Origin: Streptomyces sp. Root1304
Lineage (GTDB): Bacteria; Actinomycetota; Actinomycetes; Streptomycetales; Streptomycetaceae
NCBI RefSeq assembly: GCF_001426405.1
Contig: NZ_LMEP01000012.1
Span: 263,948-327,947, forward strand
Length of the DNA stretch: 64,000 nucleotides
Reading direction: 5' to 3'
Numbering within the stretch: the stretch's first letter is position 1; each line of letters starts with the position of its first letter. The position numbers and the translations under genes were made by a program. Positions 1 through 7,924 of this stretch are shown here, in pieces. The notes below the pieces were generated by a model, which saw only the letters and a list, made by a program, of their open reading frames with translations, was not told the origin of the DNA and did not search any database.

Positions 1-1289
1 GGATGAGCCTGATCGAGGAGAAGCCGTACGCCGGCTACCGCTTCTTCGTCCTGGACTACGTCCAGCCGATCGACCACCACCGCCCGTGGGCGGGCACGTT
101 CAAGCAGCGGATCTCGGTCCTCCACAAGGGCACCGACCGCCCCACCGTCTTCCGCACCAGCGGCTACGGGCTGAGCACCACGCCGAGCCGGGCCGAACCG
201 ACCCGGATCATCGACGGCAACCAGGTCTCCATGGAGTACCGCTTCTTCACGCCGTCGCGCCCGGCGCCCGCCGACTGGTCGAAGCTCGACATCTGGCAGG
301 CCGCCAGCGACCAGCACCGCATCTTCACCGCGCTGAAGAAGGTCTACAGCGAGAACTGGCTCTCCACCGGTGGCTCCAAGGGCGGCATGACGGCCACCTA
401 CTACGAGCGCTTCTACCCGAGGGACATGGACGGCGTCGTCGCCTACGTGGCCCCCAACGACGTGGTCAACAAGGAGGACTCGGCGTACGACCGGTTCTTC
501 GAGAACGTGGGCACGAAGGCCTGCCGCGACCGCCTGAACGACATGCAGCGCGAGGCCCTCGTCCGCCGCGAGCCGCTGCAGAAGAAGTACAAGGAGTGGG
601 CCGAGACCGAGGGCGCCACCTTCAACACCCTCGGCTCGCTCGACAAGGCGTACGAGGCCGTCGTCCTCGACTTCGTCTGGGGCTTCTGGCAGTACTATGG
701 CGAGGACGTCTGCGACCAGATCCCGGACGCGAAGACCGCGAGCGACGACGCCGTCTACGAGACGATCGACGCCTACTCCGGCTGGTCCGCCTACACCGAC
801 CAGGACCTGGAGTACTACACGCCGTACTACTACCAGGCGGCCACCCAGCTCGGCTCGCCCAGCATCAAGCAGCCGCACCTGAACGGCCTGAGCCGCTACG
901 GGTACCAGCCGGCCAGTAGCTTCGTGCCGCGTGAGATCCCCATGAAGTTCCAGCCGCAGGTCATGCGGGACGTGGACAACTGGGTCCGCAGGAACGCCGA
1001 CCGGATGCTCTTCGTCTACGGCGGCAACGACCCGTGGGGCGCCGAGCCGTTCCACCTCGGCAAGGGCGCGCGCGACAGCTACGTCTACTACGCGCCGGGT
1101 GCCAACCACGGGGCGAACGTCGCCGGTCTCGTCGACGCGGAGCGCGAGAACGCCACCGCCCGCATCCTGGCCTGGGCCGGAGTCGACGCCCCGGCCGTCC
1201 AGGCGGCGCAGCCGCTGGCCCGCTTCGACGCCCGCCTCGACAAGGCGGTCGACGAGGACGTGACGCGGGAGCACGGCCTGCGGCCGTAA
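1..1289 (+). CDS. S37 family tripeptidyl aminopeptidase, 5' truncated by window
   Basis: Secreted serine aminopeptidase of the PS-10/S37 type, which removes tripeptides from the N-terminus of extracellular proteins. The reading frame is open at the left edge and the first visible ATG (base 3) is internal: the S37 core starts at once with no signal peptide, so the start and export signal lie outside the window. About 428 residues are visible. The nucleophile motif GGSKGG (Ser near visible residue 125), an Asp in YGGNDPWG (about 345) and a His in GANHGANVAG (about 370) give a plausible catalytic triad. The C-terminal stretch of about 30 residues is charged. It is followed by a strong hairpin and converges on the GH3 gene. 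Family call is confident; the exact exported form cannot be judged. Confidence 0.9.
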   Translation, partial: MSLIEEKPYAGYRFFVLDYVQPIDHHRPWAGTFKQRISVLHKGTDRPTVFRTSGYGLSTTPSRAEPTRIIDGNQVSMEYRFFTPSRPAPADWSKLDIWQAASDQHRIFTALKKVYSENWLSTGGSKGGMTATYYERFYPRDMDGVVAYVAPNDVVNKEDSAYDRFFENVGTKACRDRLNDMQREALVRREPLQKKYKEWAETEGATFNTLGSLDKAYEAVVLDFVWGFWQYYGEDVCDQIPDAKTASDDAVYETIDAYSGWSAYTDQDLEYYTPYYYQAATQLGSPSIKQPHLNGLSRYGYQPASSFVPREIPMKFQPQVMRDVDNWVRRNADRMLFVYGGNDPWGAEPFHLGKGARDSYVYYAPGANHGANVAGLVDAERENATARILAWAGVDAPAVQAAQPLARFDARLDKAVDEDVTREHGLRP

Positions 1290-1307
1290 CACTCCCTCGC
1301 CCGGACC

Positions 1308-1351
1308 CGGACCCGCACCACTTCGTGCTCCGCACGGGTGGTGCGGGTCCG
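1308..1351. terminator. Bidirectional hairpin terminator between S37 peptidase and GH3 genes
   Basis: Perfect 14-bp arms CGGACCCGCACCAC (1308-1321) and GTGGTGCGGGTCCG (1338-1351). The 16-nt loop can pair further (CGTGC/GCACG). It lies between two convergent stop codons. There is no T-tract, which is usual for Streptomyces terminators. Confidence 0.75.
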
Positions 1352-1378
1352 GGCGCGTGTGGGGCGCCGCCCGAGGCC

Positions 1379-3208
1379 TCAGCGCCCGTACGACAGCCCG
1401 TACCCCACCGGGTACAGCACCTTCGCCGGGTCCTCCGCGCTCTGCACCGGGACCGGCAGGCGCCCCCTCGGCCGTGCCCGGCCGGCCAGGACGCGTACGG
1501 CCGCCCGGAGTTCGACGTCGGTCCACGAGTAGGCCGCGAGCGTCGCCCGCTGGCCGGAGATCCGGGCCACGTCGTACGGGTTGCGGATCGCGACCGTCAC
1601 GACGGGCACCCCGGTCGCCACGAGCCGCGCCACCAGCGTCCGCTGCGGGCTGCTCGCGGTGACGTTGTACGTGCCCACCACGACCAGCCGCTTCCCGGCC
1701 GCCGCCGCCACCGCCTCGTCGATCTTCGCCGCCGTCGGGGTGATCCCGGTGGAGAGCGCCGTCGCGGTGAAGCCCAGCTCGGTCAGGGCGGTCGCGAGCG
1801 TGGTGGTCGGCGGACCCGTCGTACCGGACGGGGAGGCCGGATCGGCGCCGACGACCAGGACCGGGCCGTGCGTGGCCGGACCCACCGGCAGGAAGCCGTC
1901 GTCGTTGACCAGCAGGGTCGTGGTCGCCTCCGCGATCCGGTCGGCGTGCGCGAGGTGCGCGGCCGTGCCGACCACCCGCTCGACGCCCGCCCGGGTCGCG
2001 TACGCGTTCCGGAACAGACCCAGCTTCGCCTTGAGCCGCAGGATCCGCAGGATCGATTCGTCGAGCCGCGCCTCCGTCAGCTCGCCGTCCCCGACCGCCT
2101 TCAGGACCGCGTTCCACGCCACGTCCAGCTTCGGCGGGTTGAGCAGCTGGTCCACCCCCGCCTTCAGGGCGAGGACCGGCACGCGCTCGTCGCCGTACTT
2201 GGTGCGCACCCCCTCCATGCCGAGCGAGTCGGTGACCACCACACCGTCGTAGCCGAGCTGTTCGCGCAGGATGCCGGTGAGGATGGGCCGGGACAGGGTC
2301 GCCGGGTCCTCGCTCGGGTCGAGCGCCGGGACCACGAGGTGCGCGGTCATGATCGAGTCGATCCCGGCGTCGATCGCGGCCCGGAACGGCGGGGCGTCGA
2401 GCGCCGCCCACTGCTCCCGGGTGTGGGTGATCGTCGGCAGCCCGTAGTGGCTGTCGACGGCCGTGTCGCCGTGCCCGGGGAAGTGCTTCGAGGTCGCGGC
2501 GACCCCGGCCCGCTGGTAGCCCTTGACCTGCGCCGCGACCATCCCGGCGACCGCCGCCGGGTCGGAGCCGAAGGAACGGACCCCGATGACCGGGTTGGCC
2601 GGGTTGACGTTGACGTCCGCGACCGGCGCGTAGTTCTGCCGGATGCCGACGGCCGCCAGCTCCTCGCCCGCGATCTGCGCCGCCTTGCGGGCGTCCGCGT
2701 GCGACCCCCCGGCGCCGAGGGCCATCGCCCCCGGCAGCAGAGTGGCGGGCTCGCCCACCCGGCAGACGATGCCGTGCTCCTGGTCGGTCGAGATGAGCGC
2801 GGGGATCGGGGTGGGCTGCGCGAGTGCGGCCTGCTGGATGCCGTTGGACAGCTCCGCGATCTGCTGCGGGTCGCGGGTGTTGTGGGCCCAGGTGAAGTAG
2901 ATGACGCCGCCCACGTGGTAGCGCTCGACCAGTTCGGCGGCCGTCCGGACGCCGATCTCCTGGAGGTTGGCGTCGATGTCGGCCTGGTCGGGGGCGGTGG
3001 CGGAGTGGCCGTACACCCTCATCACGAAGAGCTGGCCGACCTTCTCCTCCAGGGACATGCGGTCGATGATCCGCCGGAGCTTCCGGTCGTCGGGCCGTAC
3101 CTTCTCGGCGTGGGCGGGGGTGCTCACCCCGGTGACGGCGGCCGCCGCTGCGGCGGCCGTCACCGTGAGGAGGGTGCGTCGGGAGGGGGCGGGGGCGCGG
3201 TGGTGCAC
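1379..3208 (-). CDS. Tat-exported GH3 beta-N-acetylhexosaminidase (NagZ-like)
   Basis: Exo-acting glycoside hydrolase family 3 enzyme, expected to release terminal GlcNAc from cell-wall fragments or chitin-type oligosaccharides outside the cell. 609 residues from a GTG start at 3208, chosen because GGAAGGAG lies just upstream and a twin-arginine signal (SRRTLLTV, then an Ala-rich stretch) follows at once; the frame stays open to 3310 but that part is upstream leader. The NagZ fingerprint KHFPGHGDT...DSH is at about residues 240-255, the flexible loop supplying the His acid/base, and the nucleophile Asp is in VVTDSLGM (about 325). A C-terminal GH3_C domain follows, as in the longer actinobacterial enzymes. 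An inverted repeat lies about 50 bp upstream. The specificity (GlcNAc versus other hexosides) is inferred from the fingerprint. Confidence 0.88.
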   Translation of the reverse strand: MHHRAPAPSRRTLLTVTAAAAAAAVTGVSTPAHAEKVRPDDRKLRRIIDRMSLEEKVGQLFVMRVYGHSATAPDQADIDANLQEIGVRTAAELVERYHVGGVIYFTWAHNTRDPQQIAELSNGIQQAALAQPTPIPALISTDQEHGIVCRVGEPATLLPGAMALGAGGSHADARKAAQIAGEELAAVGIRQNYAPVADVNVNPANPVIGVRSFGSDPAAVAGMVAAQVKGYQRAGVAATSKHFPGHGDTAVDSHYGLPTITHTREQWAALDAPPFRAAIDAGIDSIMTAHLVVPALDPSEDPATLSRPILTGILREQLGYDGVVVTDSLGMEGVRTKYGDERVPVLALKAGVDQLLNPPKLDVAWNAVLKAVGDGELTEARLDESILRILRLKAKLGLFRNAYATRAGVERVVGTAAHLAHADRIAEATTTLLVNDDGFLPVGPATHGPVLVVGADPASPSGTTGPPTTTLATALTELGFTATALSTGITPTAAKIDEAVAAAAGKRLVVVGTYNVTASSPQRTLVARLVATGVPVVTVAIRNPYDVARISGQRATLAAYSWTDVELRAAVRVLAGRARPRGRLPVPVQSAEDPAKVLYPVGYGLSYGR

Positions 3209-3256
3209 TGATGCTCCTTCCGGCCGTGCGAGGTTGGAGGACTCGTCGGAAGAACC

Positions 3257-3275
3257 CTTGAAGGAAACTTCCAAG
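3257..3275. promoter_or_regulatory. Imperfect palindrome upstream of GH3 gene, candidate operator
   Basis: CTTGAAGGAAACTTCCAAG is an inverted repeat with arms CTTG(A/G)A and TTCCAAG. It lies 49 bp upstream of the GTG start of the GH3 gene, in the short gap after the LysR gene. Its GAAA/TTTC-like core recalls operators of amino-sugar regulators. The identity of the regulator is unknown. Confidence 0.45.
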
Positions 3276-3306
3276 GAGTCACGAAAGCCCGAAAGTAACT
3301 GCCAGG

Positions 3307-4236
3307 TCAAGGACCCGCGCAGGAATCACCCACGGCGGCGATCCCGGGCCAGAGTTCCTGGAGCGTACGGACCGTCTCCCGGATCGCCGGGCGCCGCGCC
3401 GCCCCCGTCCGCCACATGGCGTGCAGCCGGCGCGTCGGCATCGGGTCGAGCCGCACCGGGGTCACCTCGGGCGGCAGCGCCCCGCGCCCGAGGCGCGGCA
3501 CGAGCGCGATCCCCAGCCCGGCCGCCACCAGGGCGACCTGGGTGTGGTTCTCCTCCGCCTGGTGCGCGATCAGCGGCTCGTACCCGGTCGCCCGCAGCGT
3601 CCGCATCAGCCAGTCGTGGCAGACCGTCCCCGGCGGCTGCGAGATCCACCGCTCGGCCGCCAGCTCCTCCCGGCGCACCGCCTCCCGCGACGCCAGCGGA
3701 TGGTCCCGGTGCACGAGGATGTCGCAGCGGTCGTCCCCGATGACCACCTGCTCGACGCCCGGCGGCACCGGCAGCGGGGCGATGTCCCAGTCGTGCGCCA
3801 CCGCCAGGTCGATCACGCCCCGCGCCACCAGGTCGACCGACAGGTGCGGGTCCACCTCCGAGAGGCGCGCGTCCAGGTCCGGATGGAGCCGGGTCAGCTC
3901 CGCCAGCGCCCGGGGCATCAGACCGCGCGCCGCACTCGCGAAGCAGCCGATCGCGAGCCGCCCCGACGGCCGGCCGCGCCGCTCCTCGATGCGGACCTCG
4001 GCCTCTTCGACGATCGCGAGCAACTGCCGTGCCGTGTCGGCGAGTTGATGGGCCTCGTCGGTGAGCCGGATGCCCCGGCCGCTGCGTTCGAGCAGGGTCG
4101 TGCGGGTCTCGCGCTCCAGCTTCGCGATCTGCTGGGAGACCGCCGACGGCGTGTAGCCGAGGGCGGTGGCGGCGGCGCCGACACTGCCGTGGGCGGCGAC
4201 GGCGTGCAGGGCGCGGAGCCGGCCGAGATCGAGCAC
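3307..4236 (-). CDS. LysR family transcriptional regulator
   Basis: 309-residue LysR-type regulator. The N-terminal winged HTH spans about residues 4-62 (DLGRLRALHAVAAHGSVGAA, then GYTPSAVSQQIAKLE), and the effector-binding domain with its two alpha/beta lobes fills the rest. The GTG start at 4236 is chosen over the much longer open frame upstream because GAAGGAGGA sits 7 bp before it and the HTH begins at once. It is divergent from the EamA exporter gene at 4360, with a T-N11-A-type palindrome in the gap, so it most likely controls that exporter and itself. The ligand is not predictable. Length is normal for the family. Confidence 0.92.
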   Translation of the reverse strand: MLDLGRLRALHAVAAHGSVGAAATALGYTPSAVSQQIAKLERETRTTLLERSGRGIRLTDEAHQLADTARQLLAIVEEAEVRIEERRGRPSGRLAIGCFASAARGLMPRALAELTRLHPDLDARLSEVDPHLSVDLVARGVIDLAVAHDWDIAPLPVPPGVEQVVIGDDRCDILVHRDHPLASREAVRREELAAERWISQPPGTVCHDWLMRTLRATGYEPLIAHQAEENHTQVALVAAGLGIALVPRLGRGALPPEVTPVRLDPMPTRRLHAMWRTGAARRPAIRETVRTLQELWPGIAAVGDSCAGP

Positions 4237-4278
4237 GGGGTCCTCCTTCGGGGTGTTCCGTTTGGGACTTCCGCCCGG

Positions 4279-4307
4279 GGTGGGATGAAGCATTGCTACA
4301 TCCCACC
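4279..4307. promoter_or_regulatory. LysR-type operator between lysR and eamA
   Basis: Perfect 9-bp arms GGTGGGATG (4279-4287) and CATCCCACC (4299-4307), separated by 11 nt. This matches the T-N11-A dyad used by LysR proteins as a recognition-binding site. It lies 43 bp upstream of the lysR start and 52 bp upstream of the exporter start, suitable for control of both. Confidence 0.75.
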
Positions 4308-4359
4308 ATGAAGAGACCTGTGCTGGTGCTACACGGTCGGTGGCGGCCATGCTCGGTCC

Positions 4360-5340
4360 ATGCGCCCCACCCACCTCGCCCTCGCCGCCCTGGTCGCCGC
4401 CGTCTGGGGGGTCAACTTCGTCGTCATCGAGATCGGCCTCGACCACTTCCCGCCGCTGCTCTTCTCGGCCCTCCGCTTCCTCGCCGCCGCCCTGCCCGCC
4501 GTCTTCCTGGTCGGCCGCCCCACCGTCGCCTGGAAGTGGATCGTGGCCGTCGGGCTCGCCCTCGGCGTCGCCAAGTTCGGCCTGCTCTTCACCGGCATGA
4601 GCCTCGGCGCGCCCGCCGGGCTCTCCTCCCTCGTCCTCCAGGTCCAGGCCGTCTTCACCGCCCTCTTCGCCTTCGCCGCCCTCGGCGAACGCCCCGGCCG
4701 CCGCAAGGTGCTCGGGATGGCGGTCGCCCTCACGGGCATCGGCGTCGCGGCGGCCGACGAGGCCGGCGGCGGGACCGGCTCGCTCCTCGGCTTCGCCCTG
4801 GTCATCGGGGCGGCCGTCTGCTGGGGCGTCTCCAACGTCCTGACCCGTAGGGCCGCCCCGCCCGACGCGCTCAACTTCATGGTCTGGGTCAGTACGGTGC
4901 CGGTCCTGCCGCTGCTCGCCCTCTCCCTCCTCCTGGAGGGCCCGGAACGCGACCTGGCGGCCCTGCGCGGCCTCGACTGGACCGGCGCCGGCGTCATCGT
5001 CTACGTCGCCTGGGTCACCACCGTCTTCGGCTTCGGCGCCTGGGGCTGGCTCCTCCGCCGCTACCCGGCCTCGTCGGTGGCTCCCTTCTCCCTCCTCGTC
5101 CCCGTCTTCGGCATGTCCTCGGCGGCGCTGTTCCTGGGGGAGGGCGTGAGCCCGCTGCGGTGGTGCGCGGCGGCGCTGCTGGTGGGCGGGGTGGCGCTGA
5201 CGTCGTTCCAGCGGAAGCAAGTCGGGGACCAGGAGCCGGAGTCGGAGTCGGAGTCGGACTCGGAGTCGGACCCGGACCCGGACCCGGAGTCGGAGGCTAG
5301 GGTGCTGGTGCCGACGCCGACCGGGGGAGCGACGCCATGA
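4360..5340 (+). CDS. EamA/DMT family exporter
   Basis: Drug/metabolite transporter superfamily membrane protein, 326 residues, with about ten hydrophobic segments in two EamA repeats (first about residues 5-130, second about 145-285). Such proteins usually export amino acids or small metabolites. It is transcribed away from the LysR gene, the usual regulator-exporter arrangement. The last 35 or so residues after the final membrane segment are an odd acidic low-complexity tail (repeated Glu-Ser, Asp-Ser, Asp-Pro), coded by GAGTCG and GACCCG repeats at about 5239-5298; this is probably a repeat-expanded extension, not part of the fold. Its TGA overlaps the ATG of the next gene (ATGA). Substrate unknown. 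Confidence 0.88.
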   Translation: MRPTHLALAALVAAVWGVNFVVIEIGLDHFPPLLFSALRFLAAALPAVFLVGRPTVAWKWIVAVGLALGVAKFGLLFTGMSLGAPAGLSSLVLQVQAVFTALFAFAALGERPGRRKVLGMAVALTGIGVAAADEAGGGTGSLLGFALVIGAAVCWGVSNVLTRRAAPPDALNFMVWVSTVPVLPLLALSLLLEGPERDLAALRGLDWTGAGVIVYVAWVTTVFGFGAWGWLLRRYPASSVAPFSLLVPVFGMSSAALFLGEGVSPLRWCAAALLVGGVALTSFQRKQVGDQEPESESESDSESDPDPDPESEARVLVPTPTGGATP

Positions 5341-6110
5341 ACCATCCGCAGCCGTACGGGCAGCAGCCGCAGGCCCAGCCGTACGGGCAGCCGCAACCAC
5401 CGTACGGACCGCCGCAGGCCCAGCCGTACGGACAGCCGCAACAGCCCTACGGGCAGGCGTACCCGGCCCCGCCGCCCCACGGCGCCACCGCCCCGCACGG
5501 GTGCGAGGTGTGCGGCGCGCAGCCCGCCGCGGCGGCGACCGTCCGCGCCCACCAGGGCATGGTCGTCGTCATGCGCACGGTCACCCGGCGCGGTGTCTTC
5601 TGCCGCACCTGCGGCCTCGCCGTCTACCGGAAGATGACCTCCGACACCCTCATCACCGGCTGGTGGGGCTTGTTCTCGCTGTTCGTCACGCCGTTCGTCG
5701 TGCTCGGCAACGTCTCCGGCGCCCGCGCCGCGTTCCGCCGGCTGCCCGAGCCGTACGGCGCCCGGTGCGCGCCGCTGGACCCCGGCCGGCGGGTGCTGCG
5801 GCGGGCACCCGCGATGCTGGTGCTCACCCCGCTCGCGCTCGTCGCGGCCGCCGTCCCGACGCTCCTCCTCATCGGGCTGATCGCGGGCCCCGACGGCGAC
5901 GGCAAGGGGGCCGGGCTCTCCGTCGGCGACTGCGTCGAGAACACCGCCGACTGGCCCGACCAGGCGCTCCTGAAGGTGGACTGCGGTTCGCCGGCCGCCG
6001 AGTACCGCGTCGCGGACGAGCCCTCCTGCGGGCCGGAGGACTACCTCCTGCGCGCCGAATACATGATCGACGCCCCCGGTAAGCCGGGCTACTGTGTCAC
6101 ACCCCTGTGA
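5337..6110 (+). CDS. Membrane protein with PYGQ repeats, zinc ribbon and LppU-like domain
   Basis: 257-residue protein of unknown function. Visible parts, in order: a Pro/Gln/Tyr/Gly-rich N-terminus with repeated PYGQPQ units (residues 1-50), a four-Cys zinc-ribbon-like pair (CEVCGA near 59 and CRTCGL near 92), two membrane segments (about 103-125 and 160-185) and a C-terminal extracytoplasmic segment with four Cys (GDCVEN, KVDCGSP, PSCGPED, GYCVTPL). The C-terminal pattern matches the LppU/SCO3897-type domain found in many Streptomyces membrane proteins. The start overlaps the exporter stop by 4 bp, so translation is coupled. A cytoplasmic zinc ribbon joined to an external disulfide domain suggests a sensor or scaffold, but that is inference. 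Confidence 0.75.
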   Translation: MNHPQPYGQQPQAQPYGQPQPPYGPPQAQPYGQPQQPYGQAYPAPPPHGATAPHGCEVCGAQPAAAATVRAHQGMVVVMRTVTRRGVFCRTCGLAVYRKMTSDTLITGWWGLFSLFVTPFVVLGNVSGARAAFRRLPEPYGARCAPLDPGRRVLRRAPAMLVLTPLALVAAAVPTLLLIGLIAGPDGDGKGAGLSVGDCVENTADWPDQALLKVDCGSPAAEYRVADEPSCGPEDYLLRAEYMIDAPGKPGYCVTPL

Positions 6111-6139
6111 CCGTACGCAGCTGAGAGGCGCCGCCCCGC

Positions 6140-6703
6140 ATGACCTTCGAGAACGTCACCGTCGACAGCGCCGAACCCGCTCCCGGAGTCCTCCTGTTGG
6201 CGGGGATCCCCGGGAGCGGGAAGAGCACCGTCGCGGCGGCCCTCGCGGCCCGCTTCGCCCGCTCCGCGCACATCGAGGTCGACCACCTCCAGGAACTGAT
6301 CGTCCAGGGCTGCCACTGGCCGAGCCCGGACGGCGACCCGGAGGCGGACCGCCAGATCCTGCTGCGCGCCCGCAACGGCTGCCTGCTCGCGGACAGCTTC
6401 GCCTCGGCAGGCTTCCTGCCGGTCCTCGACGACGTGGTCGTACGCCGCTCCCACCTGGACTTCTACCGCGCCCACGTGAAGGCCCCGCTCCACGTGGTGA
6501 TCCTGGCCCCGGGCCCGGACAAGGCCTGGGAGCGCAACAACGCCCGCCACAAGAAGCTGACGACGAACTGGGCCTTCCTGGACGAGGCCATGCGCGCCGA
6601 ACTCTCCGGCGAGGGCGTCTGGATCGACAACGCGGACCAGACGATCGAGGAGACGGTGACGGCGGTCCTCACGGCGACGGGCCTGAAGGCCCTGCTGGAC
6701 TGA
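6140..6703 (+). CDS. P-loop kinase-like protein (AAA_33 / phosphotransferase type)
   Basis: 187-residue cytoplasmic P-loop NTPase of the small-molecule kinase type (AAA_33, chloramphenicol phosphotransferase-like). The Walker A motif AGIPGSGKST is at residues 21-30. A second acidic motif PVLDDVVVRR (about 94-103) fits the Mg-binding position, and a lid-like R/K-rich segment (NNARHKK) lies near 135. The gene starts 30 bp after the preceding membrane-protein gene, so co-transcription is likely. It converges on the LacI gene. Its substrate could be a nucleoside, an antibiotic or a sugar; nothing in the neighbourhood decides. Confidence 0.8.
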   Translation: MTFENVTVDSAEPAPGVLLLAGIPGSGKSTVAAALAARFARSAHIEVDHLQELIVQGCHWPSPDGDPEADRQILLRARNGCLLADSFASAGFLPVLDDVVVRRSHLDFYRAHVKAPLHVVILAPGPDKAWERNNARHKKLTTNWAFLDEAMRAELSGEGVWIDNADQTIEETVTAVLTATGLKALLD

Positions 6704-6767
6704 CACCGGCTCAGACGCGCCGGAACCGGCGGGGAGACCGCCCCGTCACCCCCGCCCCCAGGGCCCC

Positions 6768-7814
6768 TCACTCCCGAGGCGCCCCCGTCGACCCCCGTAC
6801 CACCAGCCCCGCCGGTACGTCCTCCCGGCCGCCCGCCGGCGGGTCCTCCGTGCCCATGGCCAGGCGGCCCGCCCGTACGCCCGCCTCGTGGAGCGGGAGG
6901 TGCACCGTCGTCAGCGACGGGACCGCGTCCACCGAGAACGGCAGGTCGTCGAAGCCCGCGACGGACACGTCGCCGGGGATGCTCAGACCCCGTTCCCGCA
7001 GGGCCGCGCAGACGCCGAGGGCCACCGTGTCGTTGGCGGCGACGACCGCCGTGAGACCGGGGTCGCGGGTGAGGAGTTCGGCGGTGGCCTCGTAACCGGC
7101 CTGCCGGTCGTACGCGCCGTGGACGGTCGGCCCCTCCGGGACGCCCGCCGCCGCGAGCGCCTCGCGGTGTCCTTCGAGCCGATGCCGGGTGGTGGTCCGG
7201 GCGGCGGGCCCGGCCGCGTACCCGATGCGCCGGTGCCCGAGGCCGAGCAGGTGCTCGGTGAGGCGCCGCGCGCCGGTCCGGTTGTCGAAGACGAGCGCGG
7301 CCGTGTGCGCGTCGCCGTCCACGGGCGGGCGCCCGCAGAGGACCACGCGCGTCCCCGCCTCCGCGAGCTTGGCGAGCTTCGCCGTCGTGGCGGCCAGGTG
7401 CTCGGGCCCCTCCAGGGAACCGCCCATCAGGATGACGGCGGCGGCCCGCTGCCTCTGGAGCAGGGTGAGATAGGTCAGTTCGCGCTCCGGGGAGCCGCCG
7501 GTGTTGCAGACGACGGCGAGCTTCTCGCCGCCGCCGCGCCCGGTCCCGCCCTCCCCGATGGCACTCTGCGCGGCCCCGGCCATGATCCCGAAGAAGGGGT
7601 CGGCGATGTCGTTGACGAGGACGCCGACCAGGTCGGACGTGGCGGCGGCGAGCGAACTCGCGGGCCCGTTGAGGACGTAGTCCAGTTCGTCCACCGCGCG
7701 GAGCACCCGCTCGCGGGTCGACGCGGCGACGGGGTAGTTGCCGTTGAGGACGCGGGAGACGGTCGCGGGGGAGACCCGAGCGCGGGCGGCCACGTCCGCC
7801 AGGGTGACGGTCAT
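6768..7814 (-). CDS. LacI family transcriptional regulator
   Basis: 348-residue LacI/GalR repressor. HTH and hinge helix are at residues 4-58 (TLADVAARARVSPATVSRVL), followed by a periplasmic-binding-protein-like effector domain. The ATG at 7814 is chosen because GGAGGT precedes it and the HTH starts at residue 4; a longer frame to 7931 would run across the operator. It faces the Gfo/Idh-DUF993-isomerase operon, with a near-perfect palindrome 57 bp upstream of its own start. It most likely represses that operon until its sugar-derived inducer is present, and probably controls itself. Confidence 0.93.
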   Translation of the reverse strand: MTVTLADVAARARVSPATVSRVLNGNYPVAASTRERVLRAVDELDYVLNGPASSLAAATSDLVGVLVNDIADPFFGIMAGAAQSAIGEGGTGRGGGEKLAVVCNTGGSPERELTYLTLLQRQRAAAVILMGGSLEGPEHLAATTAKLAKLAEAGTRVVLCGRPPVDGDAHTAALVFDNRTGARRLTEHLLGLGHRRIGYAAGPAARTTTRHRLEGHREALAAAGVPEGPTVHGAYDRQAGYEATAELLTRDPGLTAVVAANDTVALGVCAALRERGLSIPGDVSVAGFDDLPFSVDAVPSLTTVHLPLHEAGVRAGRLAMGTEDPPAGGREDVPAGLVVRGSTGAPRE

Positions 7815-7870
7815 CGGGTGCGTACCTCCGGGGCCTTGTCGACGGCGATGTCGGCAGGCTAGCGTCATCG

Positions 7871-7894
7871 TCGATGGAAAGCGCTTTCTATCGA
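7871..7894. promoter_or_regulatory. LacI-family operator of the sugar-derivative operon
   Basis: A 24-bp palindrome with a single mismatched pair; the core GGAAAGCGCTTTC contains the central CG typical of LacI/GalR operators. It lies between the divergent LacI gene and the Gfo/Idh gene, 31 bp upstream of the latter's GTG. Confidence 0.85.
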
Positions 7895-7924
7895 GGCGCG
7901 GAACACCGGGGAGAGGAACCTTTC

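Noticed and set aside
3307..5400. 697-codon minus-strand frame extending the LysR gene upstream
   Set aside because: Only the part from GTG 4236 has LysR homology and a ribosome binding site; the rest is antisense to the exporter gene.
6728..6742. Terminator between the P-loop kinase and LacI genes
   Set aside because: Only a 5-bp stem GGCGG/CCGCC is seen; too weak to list as a feature at this GC content.
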